64,000 bases of DNA from Ifrita kowaldi (lineage: Eukaryota > Chordata > Aves > Passeriformes > Cinclosomatidae): assembly GCA_013398055.1 (NCBI GenBank), contig VZRS01009608.1:186001-250000 (forward strand), written 5' to 3'. Below the pieces are notes generated by a model. The model was not told the origin of the DNA, did not search any database, and saw nothing but the letters and a program-made list of their open reading frames with translations. Made by a program: the position numbers and the translations under genes. Positions 40,670 through 52,810 of this stretch are shown piece by piece. The number at the start of each line of letters is the position of its first letter. The first letter of the stretch is position 1.

Positions 40670-41357
40670 TGGGCAGCAGCCCTGGGCTGGATGAAGGTGC
40701 CCACCGAAGCTGCTCTGTCATTCCCCTCCTCACCCGGACAGGGGAGAGAAAACATCACAGTGCAATGAAAGGTTCATGGGTTGAGATCAGGTGAGGCAGT
40801 GATGACTCCTCACCCTCTTATCCTGCTCCAGCACAGGGACCCTCCCATAGTGTTCCCTCAGGAACAAACTCTGCAGTTCAGCTGCGAGGTCGCAAGTCCT
40901 GCCAGGAGCCTGCTCCTGCATGGGCTTCCCAGGAAGCCACAGCCTCCTTTGGGCATCCACCCGCTCCACTGTGGGGTCCTCCACGGGCTCCAGGTGGATC
41001 TCTGAGTCCTGGAGCACCTCCATGGGCTGCAGGGGCACAGCAAGGGAATCTCAGCTCCGGCCCCTGGAGCACCTCCTGCCCCTCCTCCTGCCCTGCCTGG
41101 GCTCTGCAGAGCTGTTCCTCTCACAGCTCTCACTCCTGTCTCAGGCTGCAATTTCTCCTTGCACAGTAGCTCTTCCCCAATCCCAGATCCGCCATCCCAG
41201 AGGTGCTGCCCTCACCCTGCTGGGCTCGGCCTTGGCCTGTGGTGGGTCAGTCTGTCCTGGAGCCGCTGGCCTTGGCTCTGCTGGACACGGGGCAAGCTGC
41301 TGGCAGCTTCTCACAGAAACAACCCCTGCAGCCCCCCTGCCATGCTAAACCAATACA
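40670..41357 (-). mobile_element. Solo LTR of an avian endogenous retrovirus-like element
   Basis: This GC-rich block matches my memory of a widespread avian ERV LTR, probably of the ERVL class, lying on the minus strand. Landmarks read on the minus strand, from right to left: the LTR start 'tgtattggtttagcatgg' whose TG pairs with 41356-41357; a 'ccagaggacaga'-poor central part with repeated 'ctggagcaggtggat'-like units (about 40900-41030); 'ttttctctcccctgtcc' at 40736-40752; and 'ggtgggcacc' at about 40696-40705, then the end near 40670. It is about 690 bases long. Compared with the form I remember, the tandem 'ctggagcag' units and the segment with the AATAAA polyadenylation signal are largely deleted. 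No gag, pol or env remnant is seen on either side, so it looks like a solo LTR. CCTC occurs at both outer edges, a weak hint of a target duplication. Open frames in it (up to 142 codons) are not genes. The exact family name is uncertain. Confidence 0.7.
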
Positions 41358-42599
41358 GCCTCCTAAGTGTTTTCTGTATTCCTTTGTGGAAGAAGAGATG
41401 TATTTTCAGAGGGACTCAGCTCCTGCAGGATCCTAAATTGGCTCATTTAATCTACATGGGTACTTGAATCCTCACTTAAGATATTAGTTAATTAAGCCAC
41501 ATTAAACCACACAGGCAAAAAGGAGGCTATGTTCAGATAAATTTAAGGCTCTGATTTTCTGATTTAAAACCACAAAGCAAAGTCTTGCAGAGAGCCCAGC
41601 CTGGTGCTCCCTCATTAACTCAGCATATTGTGACATTTATAGTTCTTGCTCAGGACTTGGAAACCAAGAAAAATACGAGTTTGAAGCAGTGAAACAAAAC
41701 TACAATGCTGCAGAAAAATAAAGTTTTTCTCTATGCCATGAGCTTGCACAACAAAGCTTTACCTTCTGGGCCCTCAGAAACCTCTCACGCCCACGTAAAT
41801 ATTCTCATGTTCACAAGCAGAACTTTTGTGCCACCATTTGAAAATCTCCTTTCCACAGATGTTTCAGTAATTCTGTCTGTAAGCAGAGCTCATGATCGAG
41901 GGAGCTAAATAACCACATCCAAAGAGAGGGTAAAAGGAAGGAAAATTAATTTTTCATGAAAAAAAATCATAAACTGGAAAAAGATTATTTTAAAGGTTCA
42001 ACTAAGTTCAATTTAATGAACAAATACTGTCTAAGAAAGAAAGGCTATACATAAATAAGCAATAAAGCAGTAAGAAGAAAAAAAACCAAAATAATAATTA
42101 CTTGGCTACAGTCCACGTGTAAGTAAACCCACACTAAATGTCAGGGGGCCTTCCCTCCTCTCCCCACCTCTCCCAGAAGCTGTATCCTGGCTTCAGGCAT
42201 CCTTCCACAAGACAACTGCATGCTTAATTACATAAGCATTTGAAATTTAGGCAGTGGAAAGGGGCTAAAGCTGAGGTTTCTGAACTTTGGAGTTTCTGTC
42301 TTCCTTGTTTTGCTTGTTGCTCTTAATAAAAGTAACTCAAACATTATTTGACAAGAAATTAACAAAAACTGAAGTGCTGTGTAGGCATTGCTTTCCTTCT
42401 CACATCTTCATCTCTGAGAATTTCAGGAATGTTATGATTTCAGTGTCTTGCAGAAATATTCTAACCTAACAAACAATAGGTATCCAACTCAGAAACAAAC
42501 TTCTCAGGCAGAGAAAGATGTAAATTACTTCTGTTTTCCAGATGAATACCTTAAATAAAAAACACTTTCTTCCTTACCTGCAAACTACTTTAATAAATC
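41358..42599. other. AT-rich non-coding DNA, no gene seen
   Basis: After the LTR the sequence returns to AT-rich DNA. No frame exceeds 70 codons outside the LTR overlap. Nothing recognisable was found. Confidence 0.65.
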
Positions 42600-42695
42600 T
42601 GCAGGAAACAAAACCAGCCCCCAAAATTCCCCAAAAAACAAACAAAAAAAATCCAAGAAAAAAAAAGGCACAAAAGAAAAAAATAACTCCAAGCA
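42600..42695. repeat. A-rich low-complexity tract
   Basis: The tract is dominated by runs of A broken by C and G. Its translation gives a Lys/Pro/Asn-rich frame of 70 codons on the plus strand (42542-42754) that resembles a basic protein only because of the A runs. Confidence 0.8.
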
Positions 42696-42921
42696 AAAGC
42701 CTCTCCATTTACAGATTCATTATATCACTTTCTTTTGCCATGCCTGTCGTTTAGAATTAGTCAAACTATTTTTGTTACGTATATAAAGAAAAGACAGGGC
42801 AGATGCCTTTTGTTATCTGTATAAAGAATTAGGGTGATAACAGATTTAGTGAGAGAGATTTTTCAAAGGAATTTAGGAGTACAGTTTCCTCTGAAAACAA
42901 ATCACATGCCTTCCAGATCCA

Positions 42922-42957
42922 GCATAAAGAAATACAATAGCATAAAGAAATACAATA
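42922..42957. repeat. Perfect 18-bp tandem duplication
   Basis: The unit GCATAAAGAAATACAATA is present twice head to tail, at 42922-42939 and 42940-42957, without a mismatch. Identity of the two copies suggests a recent replication-slippage event. No flanking element is evident. Confidence 0.9.
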
Positions 42958-43029
42958 ATCCAAGTATATATTGTACTTTTCCTATGGGTGCAGGTAACAC
43001 TTTGAAAACCTTAAACCCATGCTTCCTGT

Positions 43030-44160
43030 TACATGAGAAGGAGAAGTTGTGAGAATTTTAGTGATCTGTACAAGACTACACAAGTGCAGATGCCAAACAA
43101 ATCAGTTTCAAACTGATTTCTGATCTTTAGAAATGTATTTGTTCTAAAGGCCCTTTAACTCAGCATTCTTATCCTTATTTTCCATAAATAGAAGTATTAT
43201 CACTGTTACTTTAATTTAGGTTTTTGTTCAGCAGCTTCAGAAGAACCTCTCTGGGATTTGGTAGGCATCTTTTTTTAACCAACTGTGCTGGAAAAAAGCA
43301 ATCTCAAAATTAACTTGAAACAAAATCATGTAAACATTATTTCAAGAAATAATCAGCTACCTACATTTGAAACCAGATTCAACAACCTCTTTTTTTGTCC
43401 ATTAACAAAGTAACTAAGTTTTGTAAAAACAAAGATGGTAAAGTGTTGATCTGTGTGCTGTCTTCAATTCCCCTGACTGGCAGCTTGATTGGTTCTGAGG
43501 AAGTAATTAGAGGGAAATTAAAACAGATTTCTGTTTCTGCTTATTTTTGTTTAACGTTAAATTCCATGACATTCAGAAAACTGCTTTAGTACATTGCACT
43601 AGGCAAGATAATAGATAAAGGAAAATTATTTTACATCTAACTTTGAAGCTGGGTGTCTTTTTTATCTTGCTTTCCCCCCCTACACATTTATAAAAGAAAA
43701 GAAAGGAAGCCTTCTGGGGACTTACCCATTCCCTTTATGGCTTAGTAGCTAGGGTTCCTAGGCAGCTTTTGAAAAAGTATTAAAATAGTCTATTACCAGC
43801 TTCTGCTTATGAAGAAGAAAATGGATTAAAGTCAAGACATGCATCTTTTTGATACCTACTACAAGCTGCTATACACTATTTTTCTGCTAATCTATTTCCT
43901 TGTTGTGACCCTTCCATTTTTACTGTTCTACATTATGGAGTTTTTAATTTTATATACACACGCACACTTATAGTCTTAAAAGCTATTAATTTGTTAGTAA
44001 GGTTTAATTTTTGGGAATGTATGGCATTGTGTTAAACCATCATTTAATAACAAAAATAATGCATGAAAGATAGTGGTTGAGGCAGAAATCCAACCCAGAA
44101 TCTCTGGCACCTAATCCAATGCCCTGCTCATCAGAGCTGCTAAAAAATACATCAGGCTTA
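43030..44160 (-). repeat. Possible ancient tRNA-SINE (MIR-like) relic, best part 44070-44150
   Basis: The segment 44070-44150 reads like the reverse complement of a tRNA-derived SINE head. 'aaatccaacccagaatctc' at about 44084-44102 parallels the antisense B box (GGATTCGAACCC), and 'ccaatgccctgctcatcagagctgc' spread over about 44117-44141 parallels the antisense A-box side of MIR-type elements. A second stretch at 43030-43150 ('gtgatctgtacaagactacac' region) has a weak resemblance to the MIR core. Both are heavily diverged, and the 900 bases between them show nothing. I am unsure that either is real, and treating them as one feature is only for convenience. Confidence 0.2.
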
Positions 44161-46969
44161 AAGGCAGAACTCACTGAGAACCATTAGAAGTCAAAATGTT
44201 GTATTTTATGCACACTGTTGGTGATTTGAGTTTTATATCAGAAGGCAAGAAGCAGTGGTCGTACATCATGTGGATAGACGCCCATTGTGAATAACTACAT
44301 ATAGACACACTCTTGGAAGAATACTAATTCTTCACCCAGGTCTGTATTTATGTTGGGTATGTATTTATGTGTTTAATAATTAATTTGCCAACTATGACAA
44401 GTTAATGCCCTCCCCAAATCTGGGACAGATTACCTTAAAAGTAAGTAGTCTTTTTTATTTCTAGTTCAGTTTGACTTGAGCATCAAGATAACCACATAAA
44501 AAGTACTCAGCTCTCGCTCTTATTTTGCACCTTTTCAGCCTCATTGGTCTAAGATGTTATTAAATATAATGAAGAAGTCTAGAAAGTTCTGACCCTATTT
44601 CATTCATCCATCCATCTATAACAGGAATCATTTAGCAAAGGGTTGAAAAGCCAAGTATTAAATCTACACAGCAATATCAGTGCAAATCTAGACCAAATGT
44701 CTGTTTCCCCTCAGCTGCCCCTCAACCTGTGTCTCCCTTCTCAGCCCGACCATTTCTTGGAGGCATTTGTAAACACCACAGGGCATCTCAGAGTGATAAA
44801 CAGGTTTTACATGTCAGAAATACAGACATTTCTGTTATCATCTCCTGTGAGATTGATATTTAATTTAAAAGGAGTGAGTTTCAGAGGCAATTAAGACCTC
44901 AGTTACTCTGCTGTCCAGTAGGAGTTGGATCCCTACTCTCCCAAGAAACATGGAAAATCCTGGGACATTTACTTCCCTTTTCCTGTCCTGAAAAAACTTC
45001 TTCAAGGAAAGACAAACAAGTGCAATCGAGAGTACAGATTGGATGATGTTTCTCGGGAATGGAGGGGTCCGAAGTGGCTCAGAGATGTAACCTGTGTGTG
45101 TAAGTGATCTGTGATTAGATGTTTGCACGGCTCGGGAGATGCACAGCCCTGTTTACAAACGCCAACCATTGCTGCATGGAAATCAGCTGCCTCTGCAGAA
45201 TTTTTTCTGGTGAGTCAGCAGCTACTCATTGCCTAAATGATGCTCTTGTTCTCGGAGTACTCCTTGATGCCTCCTGAACATTCATCCCAATGGGAGATAA
45301 TGCCTTTTGCGGTGCAAGATCCAATTCATCTGACAGTCATGGATGGGATGCATTGCTAAAGGGGAGATAAGAAGAACTGTGGAGTTGCAGAAAACACTCT
45401 CCTCTGAAGCATTTCTTGCATCTATTTACTGGTTTCCCCATACCTTTAGTATTAAATTAAGGTCTTAAAACAGACTGATTTCCTAGAAACTCTTTGGCAA
45501 ACCGGTTTTAATGATATTGAACATTCTGAGGTTTTATTAAGATTACACAGTAATAAAAAAATTAAATGAAAACTCTTCTTCAGGCCAAGAGCAAAACACC
45601 TTTTACTGATACAGATCTTGGGGTAAAACATAGAAAAAGCCTTCAGAGAAAGGTGATTATTTTCTGCCTTTTCCTCTTTCACTCAGCACCCTTTCTGAAA
45701 AGCTGGAAAATCAAGCTTGCCCAGGAAGGCAAGCTGGACTTTCCAAACAACTTCATACTTTGAGCTCGGGCAAGATAATTCATATTTAGATGCAGGATAG
45801 ATATAATCAAGCACAAGCTGCAGCAGTATCCATTTTCCACCACTGATTTCCAGCAGTGTTGTCTAAACTGAAATTATTCCACAAATTATTCCACTGTGAG
45901 GATTAGAAGTAAATGTAGGAAGGGAATTATCCAGTTCTCGTTTGGAATTCAGCCATTGTTAAACAAACTGTGGGTAGTGCATCAGCTGAGAAGAAGCTGA
46001 TTCATATCCATTCAGGATAATTTTGTTTCAGTATATCTTACTTGGAAGTATGATTTTTTACAATAATTGTTTACTTCTATGCCCACCAAATCCCTCCTAA
46101 ATAAGTCATAGCTATTGATTTCTAACATTTCAGTCATGTAAATCATGTCACCTGTTTCAGCAAGAGACTTTAGGGCTCTATGAACCAGCCCTCTAATGAT
46201 AGGATACAAAGTATGCAATAATTTTATTTCTGTAAGTCTTGCCTTTTTTTTTTATTACCAATGCTTTTACTCAAAATCAGTATTAATTTATTGTCACTTT
46301 TCCCATTCTGAAGCTAGTTTTCACTTGTCTTCCTTATTGATCTATAGGCCACCTGAACAATACCATTTTTTTTTCCCTAGAAGACCAACAGCAACTCTCA
46401 AAACCAGCAGCATGTATAACATACCAGTATTTTACATTCACAACTTGTCACATTTCATCTTGGTTATCTTAAAGAAAAGATACTTAAAAACATTACTTGG
46501 ATTTTTTCTTCTTTCCAGCATTTACATTACATTCCTCCAGGTTATCCCATGCTGCAGAACAATGCTAACTAAGCACATCCCTTACCCTCTTCTCGAGGCT
46601 GAGTGCAGCTCCCAGCCTTGGCTTTGAGTAGGCAGGGGGCAGTTCTTGGGCTTGGGACAGTTACAGAAGGTTCTTCCCATCCTCAGTAGCACAATATTTC
46701 AAATAAGGACCTCCCTTGCAGGGATCAACACATCCAGTTTTTTCTGGTGGACCTGAACAGCTCCACACATCTGTGTCCTGTGCACTTCTCCAGTTCCATC
46801 CCCAGCCCACTCCACGGAAAAGCCTCGTGTCATCTCTGTGCCCAGGCACTGATATTGGTGCCAACTTCAAACGCTGTCAATTCAAATCCCTGCTTTAAAA
46901 ACCACTCCAAAACACTCCGGTTCAGGAGTTCACCGAGTGACTGCCTGTGATTGTGAGCTTCAGTGCTCA
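44161..46969. other. AT-rich non-coding DNA, no gene seen
   Basis: No coding gene. The 143-codon plus frame at 46196-46627 is Phe, Tyr, Ser and Leu rich in AT-rich DNA and has no domain. A GC-richer patch at 46660-46960 gives short frames on both strands. A donor-like GTAAGT follows 'cctgtgtgt' at about 45099, without a convincing acceptor. Confidence 0.6.
45211..45220 (+). promoter_or_regulatory. NF-E2/MAF-type site TGAGTCAGCA
   Basis: TGAGTCAGCA is an exact match to the MAF-recognition / NF-E2 half-palindrome extended AP-1 motif. It lies in a non-repetitive stretch (45130-45400) but stands alone. A 10-base match of this kind is expected occasionally by chance in tens of kilobases. Confidence 0.2.
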
Positions 46970-47420
46970 TCTCCTCCCCCTCGCTAACAGGGAGCTATTA
47001 GCCACTCCGAGATTTCAAACAGCCAGCCTGATCAAAGGCCCACGGTCACCGCCACATAAACCGACAGAGACTTAAAAAGAATGAAAAATGTGTGCTCCGT
47101 GGTATTGTAAAATATGCACATTCCTGTTCCTCTGCCTTGCAGGGAGTTGCACAGTTGAATATGGGAAATATTTCCTATTTATATATAAGCTTTAGTTTAA
47201 CCTCTGGATAATTTGGGCAACAAAAATTATGCACACATGCTGAGTGGTGAATGATTACAAGCCAGATAATTAGCTAAGCTTGTTTACTTATTGTGGAGAA
47301 ATATTCTCTCTTTAATTTAGCTTACCTATATCAAGTTCTGTATTCATTCACGCTGTTAAACACAGCACAAAGCAGTAAAATAAAAATCACATAACCATTT
47401 TTTTTACATAGCTGGAAAAG
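46970..47420. promoter_or_regulatory. Candidate conserved non-coding element
   Basis: The block has a TCF/LEF site ATCAAAGG at 47031-47038, TAATTA at 47267-47272 and an antisense forkhead site TGTTTAC at 47281-47287, with 'gggaaatatttccta' at 47163-47177, a near-palindrome, between them. It has no simple repeats until the T-run near 47398. This resembles the 36.6-kb block in motif mix but is less dense. Function is inferred only. Confidence 0.3.
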
Positions 47421-50400
47421 GTAGAACGAGAGCGATAGTTGGAAAGTACCCAAACAATGCAAAGCTTCCAACGTGTAGGTGGTGTGACTGACTGAACAAT
47501 CTCAAAGTGGTACAAAAGCTACAGAAATAAGGACCAAACCCACAAGGAGCAAGCTTTTGGGTTGGCTTTCTAAATCGCACACCTCAGTATTGAAGATACA
47601 GCAATACTACATGAATAATGGAGCCTGATTGACATGTGGTGGAAGCTCATTGTCACTTCTGATGGAACTGCTGTTTGGCCATTTCCAGCATTTCTCTCTC
47701 ATGTGGTTTTGCTGATCCTAGCTAGAAACAAGCTTGTGTGGTTATTCTTTCCCTGGGTCTCCTCTACCACATGCTTACCCCAGATGATAGGCTTCCATTT
47801 CTCTTCGAAGTTTTTCTTTCACATGTATTCCAAGTGGTTATAATACTAAGTCTGGGAGACAAACAGGCAGATAAAATGGCAACAGAATTGTACAAGTCTC
47901 TTTGCCCCTAGTGAACAGGCTGAAAGTCACTTGTTGCCATACAGCCAGGAGATGCCTGTTGCTGGCTTCAGCCTCCTTGGCTGCCTATGTGCTTTCCTGC
48001 AGCTCTGGGACAGCACACAGGCCTCTGCACTGCTTCCACCCTCACCTGAGGGGTAAATGGAAACCTGCTCTCTCTATTCCTCGTGCTGGTTCAGCTACCA
48101 CTTGCTTCACAGGGCTGAGGGTGCCTTCATCACTGTTTAAGGCCAGACATGTGTTGAAGTATTAGCTCAAGAGGGGCTTGGATCTTGTTTCCTCTACTAA
48201 TGAGCAAAATACAGACAGAATCAAAATCTGCTTTCTGCCTCAGGCAGCAGGTTAGCATAGATGAAGAGAAATGTTTCCAAGTAAGAATCCAAAAACATGA
48301 AGACTGTAGGATTTTTTAGTCAAGGTTGCATAAGATGCAAATGCAGACATTTAAAATAAACACAAGGCGTTTGTGTTATGCCAGTTGAAAGCTTCAGCAC
48401 ATTCACCACATCTTTTTTAAACAAGCCAGTATGTCTCAATTATGATAATGCCAGCAACAGACACATCTGTAATCTCATGCTCTCAGCTACTTTTTATCAA
48501 ACACACTAGAAATGTAATTGTAGGTCAAACAACAACTGGACCTCAAAGGATTATTACAGTAGCCTGACCATCACACATCTGTGCTGCAAGCATTCCTCAA
48601 CAGTCTGATTGCTCAGAAAAAAAATTCATGAACTTAAAGAGTATGAGACAAAAACAAGACGGCAAATCAGGATCATGCTGCATATAATGCAGAACTATAT
48701 AGAATTCAGCGGTCTGATTCAGTGAGATGACTTTAGGTCCAGAGGCCACCTGTTCTCTGGGCTGTGTGATCTTTCCTGCTCTGCTAACTCAGAGCCGGTG
48801 CAGAACTTCATACTGTACTGCCATTCATTTTTAAAGACGCAGCTGGATCTCTTCAATATCTATTTTGTACATAGACAAGAGTTCAGAAGCCACCTATAGC
48901 TACCTTATCCCTACTATGAGTTGTGATTCGTTTAGATGAATCATTTCTACAAAGAGTCTGAGCAAGAACTGTGTGTTGATGAACCTGGTGGAAAGCTTGT
49001 TCCCTACAAATAAATTTCCCTACGCGTGCCATAGTTCTACAAAATAAGTGTGCTTCCATGTTGGAACAACTCATTTGGCTATTTCAAGGATTCATTTAGG
49101 ACCGAAGGAAGGAAGGAGGAACACTGTAGACAATAAGGGACAGGGAGAAAAAAAATGAAATAAAAAGAAGAGAAAGTGTTTAAATAAATGTCTTGAAATC
49201 AATGTTGGATTCTTACTCTGAGCAGGGGTCCTGCAGTCCCTCAGCTCTGTGTGATGGGCTGGCCACAGTGCTCTTGCAGTGATCAGAACCAGCTGGCTGC
49301 TCAGGCTTTTCCTCTTTTGTACTGGTTAGGCTGTTCTCACTCTAGTACTCCTGCACTGGTGTGACATTACCTCCAAGTCAGGAGCCCCACTTGAGCTGTT
49401 AATGGAAAGCCTAAGTTGTATCAAGGACCTTCCATAGCCGGGATTGATTTCTGCCTGTAAACATGGTTTGGTTTTCCAAATACTGCATTTGCAAGATTTT
49501 GTCACAAAATTAGCTTTGAGCTACGTAAGCCACAATCACTACGAGAAGTCTTAGGAGGGACTATATGCATTCAAGGTATAGCATGCACATATCTTTGGCA
49601 AACATTTACTCTCATTTTGAAATGTAAGCTAACATCATGTCTTTTCAGGGCTAAGTTCTGCTTATACTCTACCAAGTGCTTATGTGTCTAGACTTGAATC
49701 AAAAAATGCGGTATTTTGTAAATAAAATATAAACAGCTCCGCTATGGATCGCAATTCCTATTTCTTTTTGACAGCATAACTGCATCGCTAAAAATCCCAG
49801 CTCAAGTAGTGTGTCAAGACAGCTCTTGGAAAGTGAGGGATGAGAGGTGGGAGACTCTCTCTAAGCGCCCTCTGTGCAGCTGCAAGGGCTCGTCCTTCGT
49901 GCTATGCGCAGCTGAAAGGTGTCACTGCAGGAGGGTTTGGGACCTGCACTCTGGGGCAGTAAACTCATGCGTGGGCTCCAGCCTTGCACAGGCAGATCAT
50001 CAACCCCTTTTCTTTCCAGAGAGCCCATACAGAAGGCTAGCTTCACATACAGTGAGAGTACAGAACATCTCTTCACCTCACTTGAAGATTTAATACACGC
50101 TTCCATTTTGGCACTCCCCAACAGAAACTCAGTTAACTCTGCTGTATTTATGAGAAATAGTCATGACTAGGACAAGGCACCAGCTAGATTTTAATAGTCC
50201 AGACTTGAAGGTACCTTTAGTTATCTAGAAAATGTATGTGTATTTGTTTGAGCAAATACTAGATATCAAAGCATTACACAGAGCTAAAAGTATCTGTATC
50301 TAAACCGGCATTTCAGCAAGCATATACTGGGAAGATACCAAAGGCTTAGTTTGCATAAGAGGCTGAAAACTTAAATTCATTTTTAGTTGTTTACTGTAAA

Positions 50401-50813
50401 TAGTGATAGACTGAAACAGGTATTGTGCTTACAAGGGTGTACTCTGCTCAGGAAATATAAAAGGAAAAATTACCACCCAAAAAAATTTTCATATTTCGGT
50501 GGTATATATCATGTTTGTGATTGAATGAATCATGAACAGCTCATAAATCCTCAGAAATATACATGGTCCAATGAGTATTTGCTATAGATTTTAGGAGTTA
50601 GTAACAACATTAAAGAATTTAATAGAAATCAATGATGACCTCACACAGGAACACAACAGTAATTTAACAGTTCACTCACTTTGCCTGCCAGGCACAAACA
50701 AGAGCCACTGGCACGTAAACATGTCCCTAACTCCCCCCACTCCCCTCTCCTATTTTTTATTTATTTCAGTAAACTGAAAATGTCATTCTTTGTGCTGCAC
50801 AAAGGGAACAGTT
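47421..50813. other. Non-coding DNA, no gene seen
   Basis: Open frames remain below 95 codons. Slightly GC-richer patches at 47.9-48.1 kb and 49.8-50.1 kb generate overlapping frames on both strands without recognisable content. No transposon landmark was found. Confidence 0.6.
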
Positions 50814-51470
50814 TTAAGCTGCAGGTAAATTATGCAACTTCTTAGACAAATCAGGCAGAAACTTCAGTTGAAAACAAATAAATAACAAAAAAATCACCCC
50901 TATTCTGCAAAGCCACCTGAAACTTCCATTACTGATCAGTACATTGAACAGGGAGCAAATCTGGGAAGCTGCACGGGACCTGCACAATTCCTGTGACACT
51001 GAATTCCAGCCCTGCTGGGAATGCCCACTGCAGCTGGCAGGGGTTGGGACCGGTCCCAAAGGCCACCCCACACTCCAGCATGGTCCAGAGATACCTGAGC
51101 AAGGGTGAGGCAGCAGGGCAGGTAGGGAGCAAACTCTGTCCCAGGGCCACCTGAACCTCAAACACCCCTCCTGGGCCATGGGACAAGAGCAGGTGAGGCT
51201 GCTTGGAGCAATTAAAGGCTCGTTAGAACTATTTGGGCCTTGCGGAAAATTTAGGGACAAGGTTTTAACAGGTCCCCAGAAGGTCTGTGATGGATCAGCC
51301 CTTGTGTCCACCTCAGGGAAGAGCAGATCCTTGCAGGGCTGTTCTCCCATCAATAACCCCACCACACAAAGCTGCCCACAGTTCCCCACCAGTGCTCTGC
51401 TACACAATCAATTTGTCCCGTGTGAATGTTCAGTGCTGATTTGCAGTGGCAACCATAAAGACTGAAATAC
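50814..51470. other. GC-rich block with a 197-codon open frame, unassigned
   Basis: This is the longest open frame of the window, 197 codons on the minus strand (51407 down to 50814), with a second frame of 95 codons on the plus strand opposite it. The translation is rich in Ser, Leu, Pro, Cys and Trp. Its C-terminal third ends in a hydrophobic stretch that could pass for a membrane segment, but I recognise no family. The block is clearly more GC-rich than its surroundings and lacks CpG density, so the open frame may simply reflect scarcity of AT-rich stop codons. A forgotten transposon or LTR is a realistic alternative. I do not call a gene. Confidence 0.3.
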
Positions 51471-52034
51471 GTGCCCATCTTGCAAGAACCCATCCTGCAG
51501 ACACTAATGACAACTTTATTAGCATTTATGGGGTACAACACTGGCCAAAGCACCCATAAAGCTCTGCTGTTTGAAATTCCTGTGGAACTATTTCATATTT
51601 AAAGCATCAGTGATAAAGAAGCAGATGTCAAAAATCAGGCGGGGCCTTACGATGTGTGCTTGTTTACACCACTGCAAATGGGGAAATGTTACCAATCCCA
51701 ATTTTTCAATCTCTTAGCAGGGGTGTCAAAGATCAGAGAAGGCTAAAAACAAGCAGAGAGTCTAACCCCAAAATGGTTTGATGGTTTATTTTTTTTAATT
51801 TCTCCAAAGAGTTCCTCAGGCATAACTAAAATAAGACCACTTGACTGCTACATGGTACAATTGAAAACTGTTATGTTGCATGAAAAACAACTCAAGAAAT
51901 CGCTTGGGGAGATACATCTTTTCATCCTTAGCATTGTACTTTAACAACGTACACAGTGCAAAACTTGTACTTCAGGGGAAAACAGCAGTTAGGTTTTTCC
52001 CCCTCCCAGAAAAAAAATATTTCTTTAGAAAAAC
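51471..52034. other. AT-rich non-coding DNA, no gene seen
   Basis: Nothing is recognised between the GC-rich block and the A/C-rich tract. Confidence 0.6.
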
Positions 52035-52135
52035 AATTAAACAAATAAACCTCCCCTCCAAACAAACAACAACAACAAAAAAATCACCAAAACAAACCAA
52101 CAAATAGACAAACCCTCCCTCCCCCCCATCTTTTC
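52035..52135. repeat. A/C-rich low-complexity tract
   Basis: Repeated AAACAAAC and AACAACAAC units are followed by a C-rich run ending around 52129. The minus frame across it gives a hydrophobic Leu/Val/Phe tail that is compositional. Confidence 0.8.
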
Positions 52136-52810
52136 CCCTTCATGCATATTCATTATCGAGTCAGACTGGAGCAGAGCTTGGAAACGAGCCATGGATGTGC
52201 TGTGCATACACTCAGACATTACCTGGGCCCCTGGCAGTAGGGACAGACTGAAATATTGCTCATATTTTAGTCTCTGAACATAATTTCTTATGCCATTCTG
52301 CTGACTGCTGAAGAGGTTTGCAAGCCTCTCTCCCTTCATGACATACACACTCTCGTCCCTGAAGGATTTGTCAGCCACACAGAGGGATGGGAACCCGCAG
52401 AAGAAATGCCCCTCTCCTGGGAGGGGGCACAGGGAGCTTCAGGAGCCCACAAGGGGCTGGTTTGGCCCTGCACCTCGATGCTCTGGGCTCACAACATGCT
52501 GCCTGCTTCATCCAATCCCTTCTGTTCTGTTTGGACTCACACTCTCACCTGAGCCACCCCTCTCAAGCCTGCTCACGGCCAAACACAGCAATCTTTGCTT
52601 AATTAGGCAAATCTCTGTTTTGCCAACATGCCAGTCACCACCAAGGACAAGTCAGCAGCACTCATTCTTACAGAAAAATCTGTTTTCCTCCATTTTTGTG
52701 TCTAATCTTAAGCTTCCCAAAATCCTGGCTGCACCTGAGTGTTGAACACGTTACAAATTAAGACAGCAGACTGGTTTTCAAAGCTTTACAATTCCTATGG
52801 TACACTATAT
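52136..52810. other. Moderately GC-rich non-coding DNA, no gene seen
   Basis: A plus frame of 135 codons at 52338-52745 is Pro, Ser and Leu rich with no domain, and it overlaps a 71-codon frame in another register. This looks compositional. Confidence 0.5.

Noticed and set aside
40920..41348. 142-codon open frame on the plus strand and overlapping frames
   Set aside because: Lies inside the solo LTR and antisense to it. Overlapping frames on both strands are a known artefact of this GC-rich repeat.
42542..42754. Lys-rich frame resembling a basic nuclear protein
   Set aside because: Produced entirely by an A-rich low-complexity tract.
46196..46627. 143-codon open frame on the plus strand
   Set aside because: Composed mainly of Phe, Tyr, Ser, Ile and Leu from T-rich DNA. 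No domain, signal or neighbour supports a gene.
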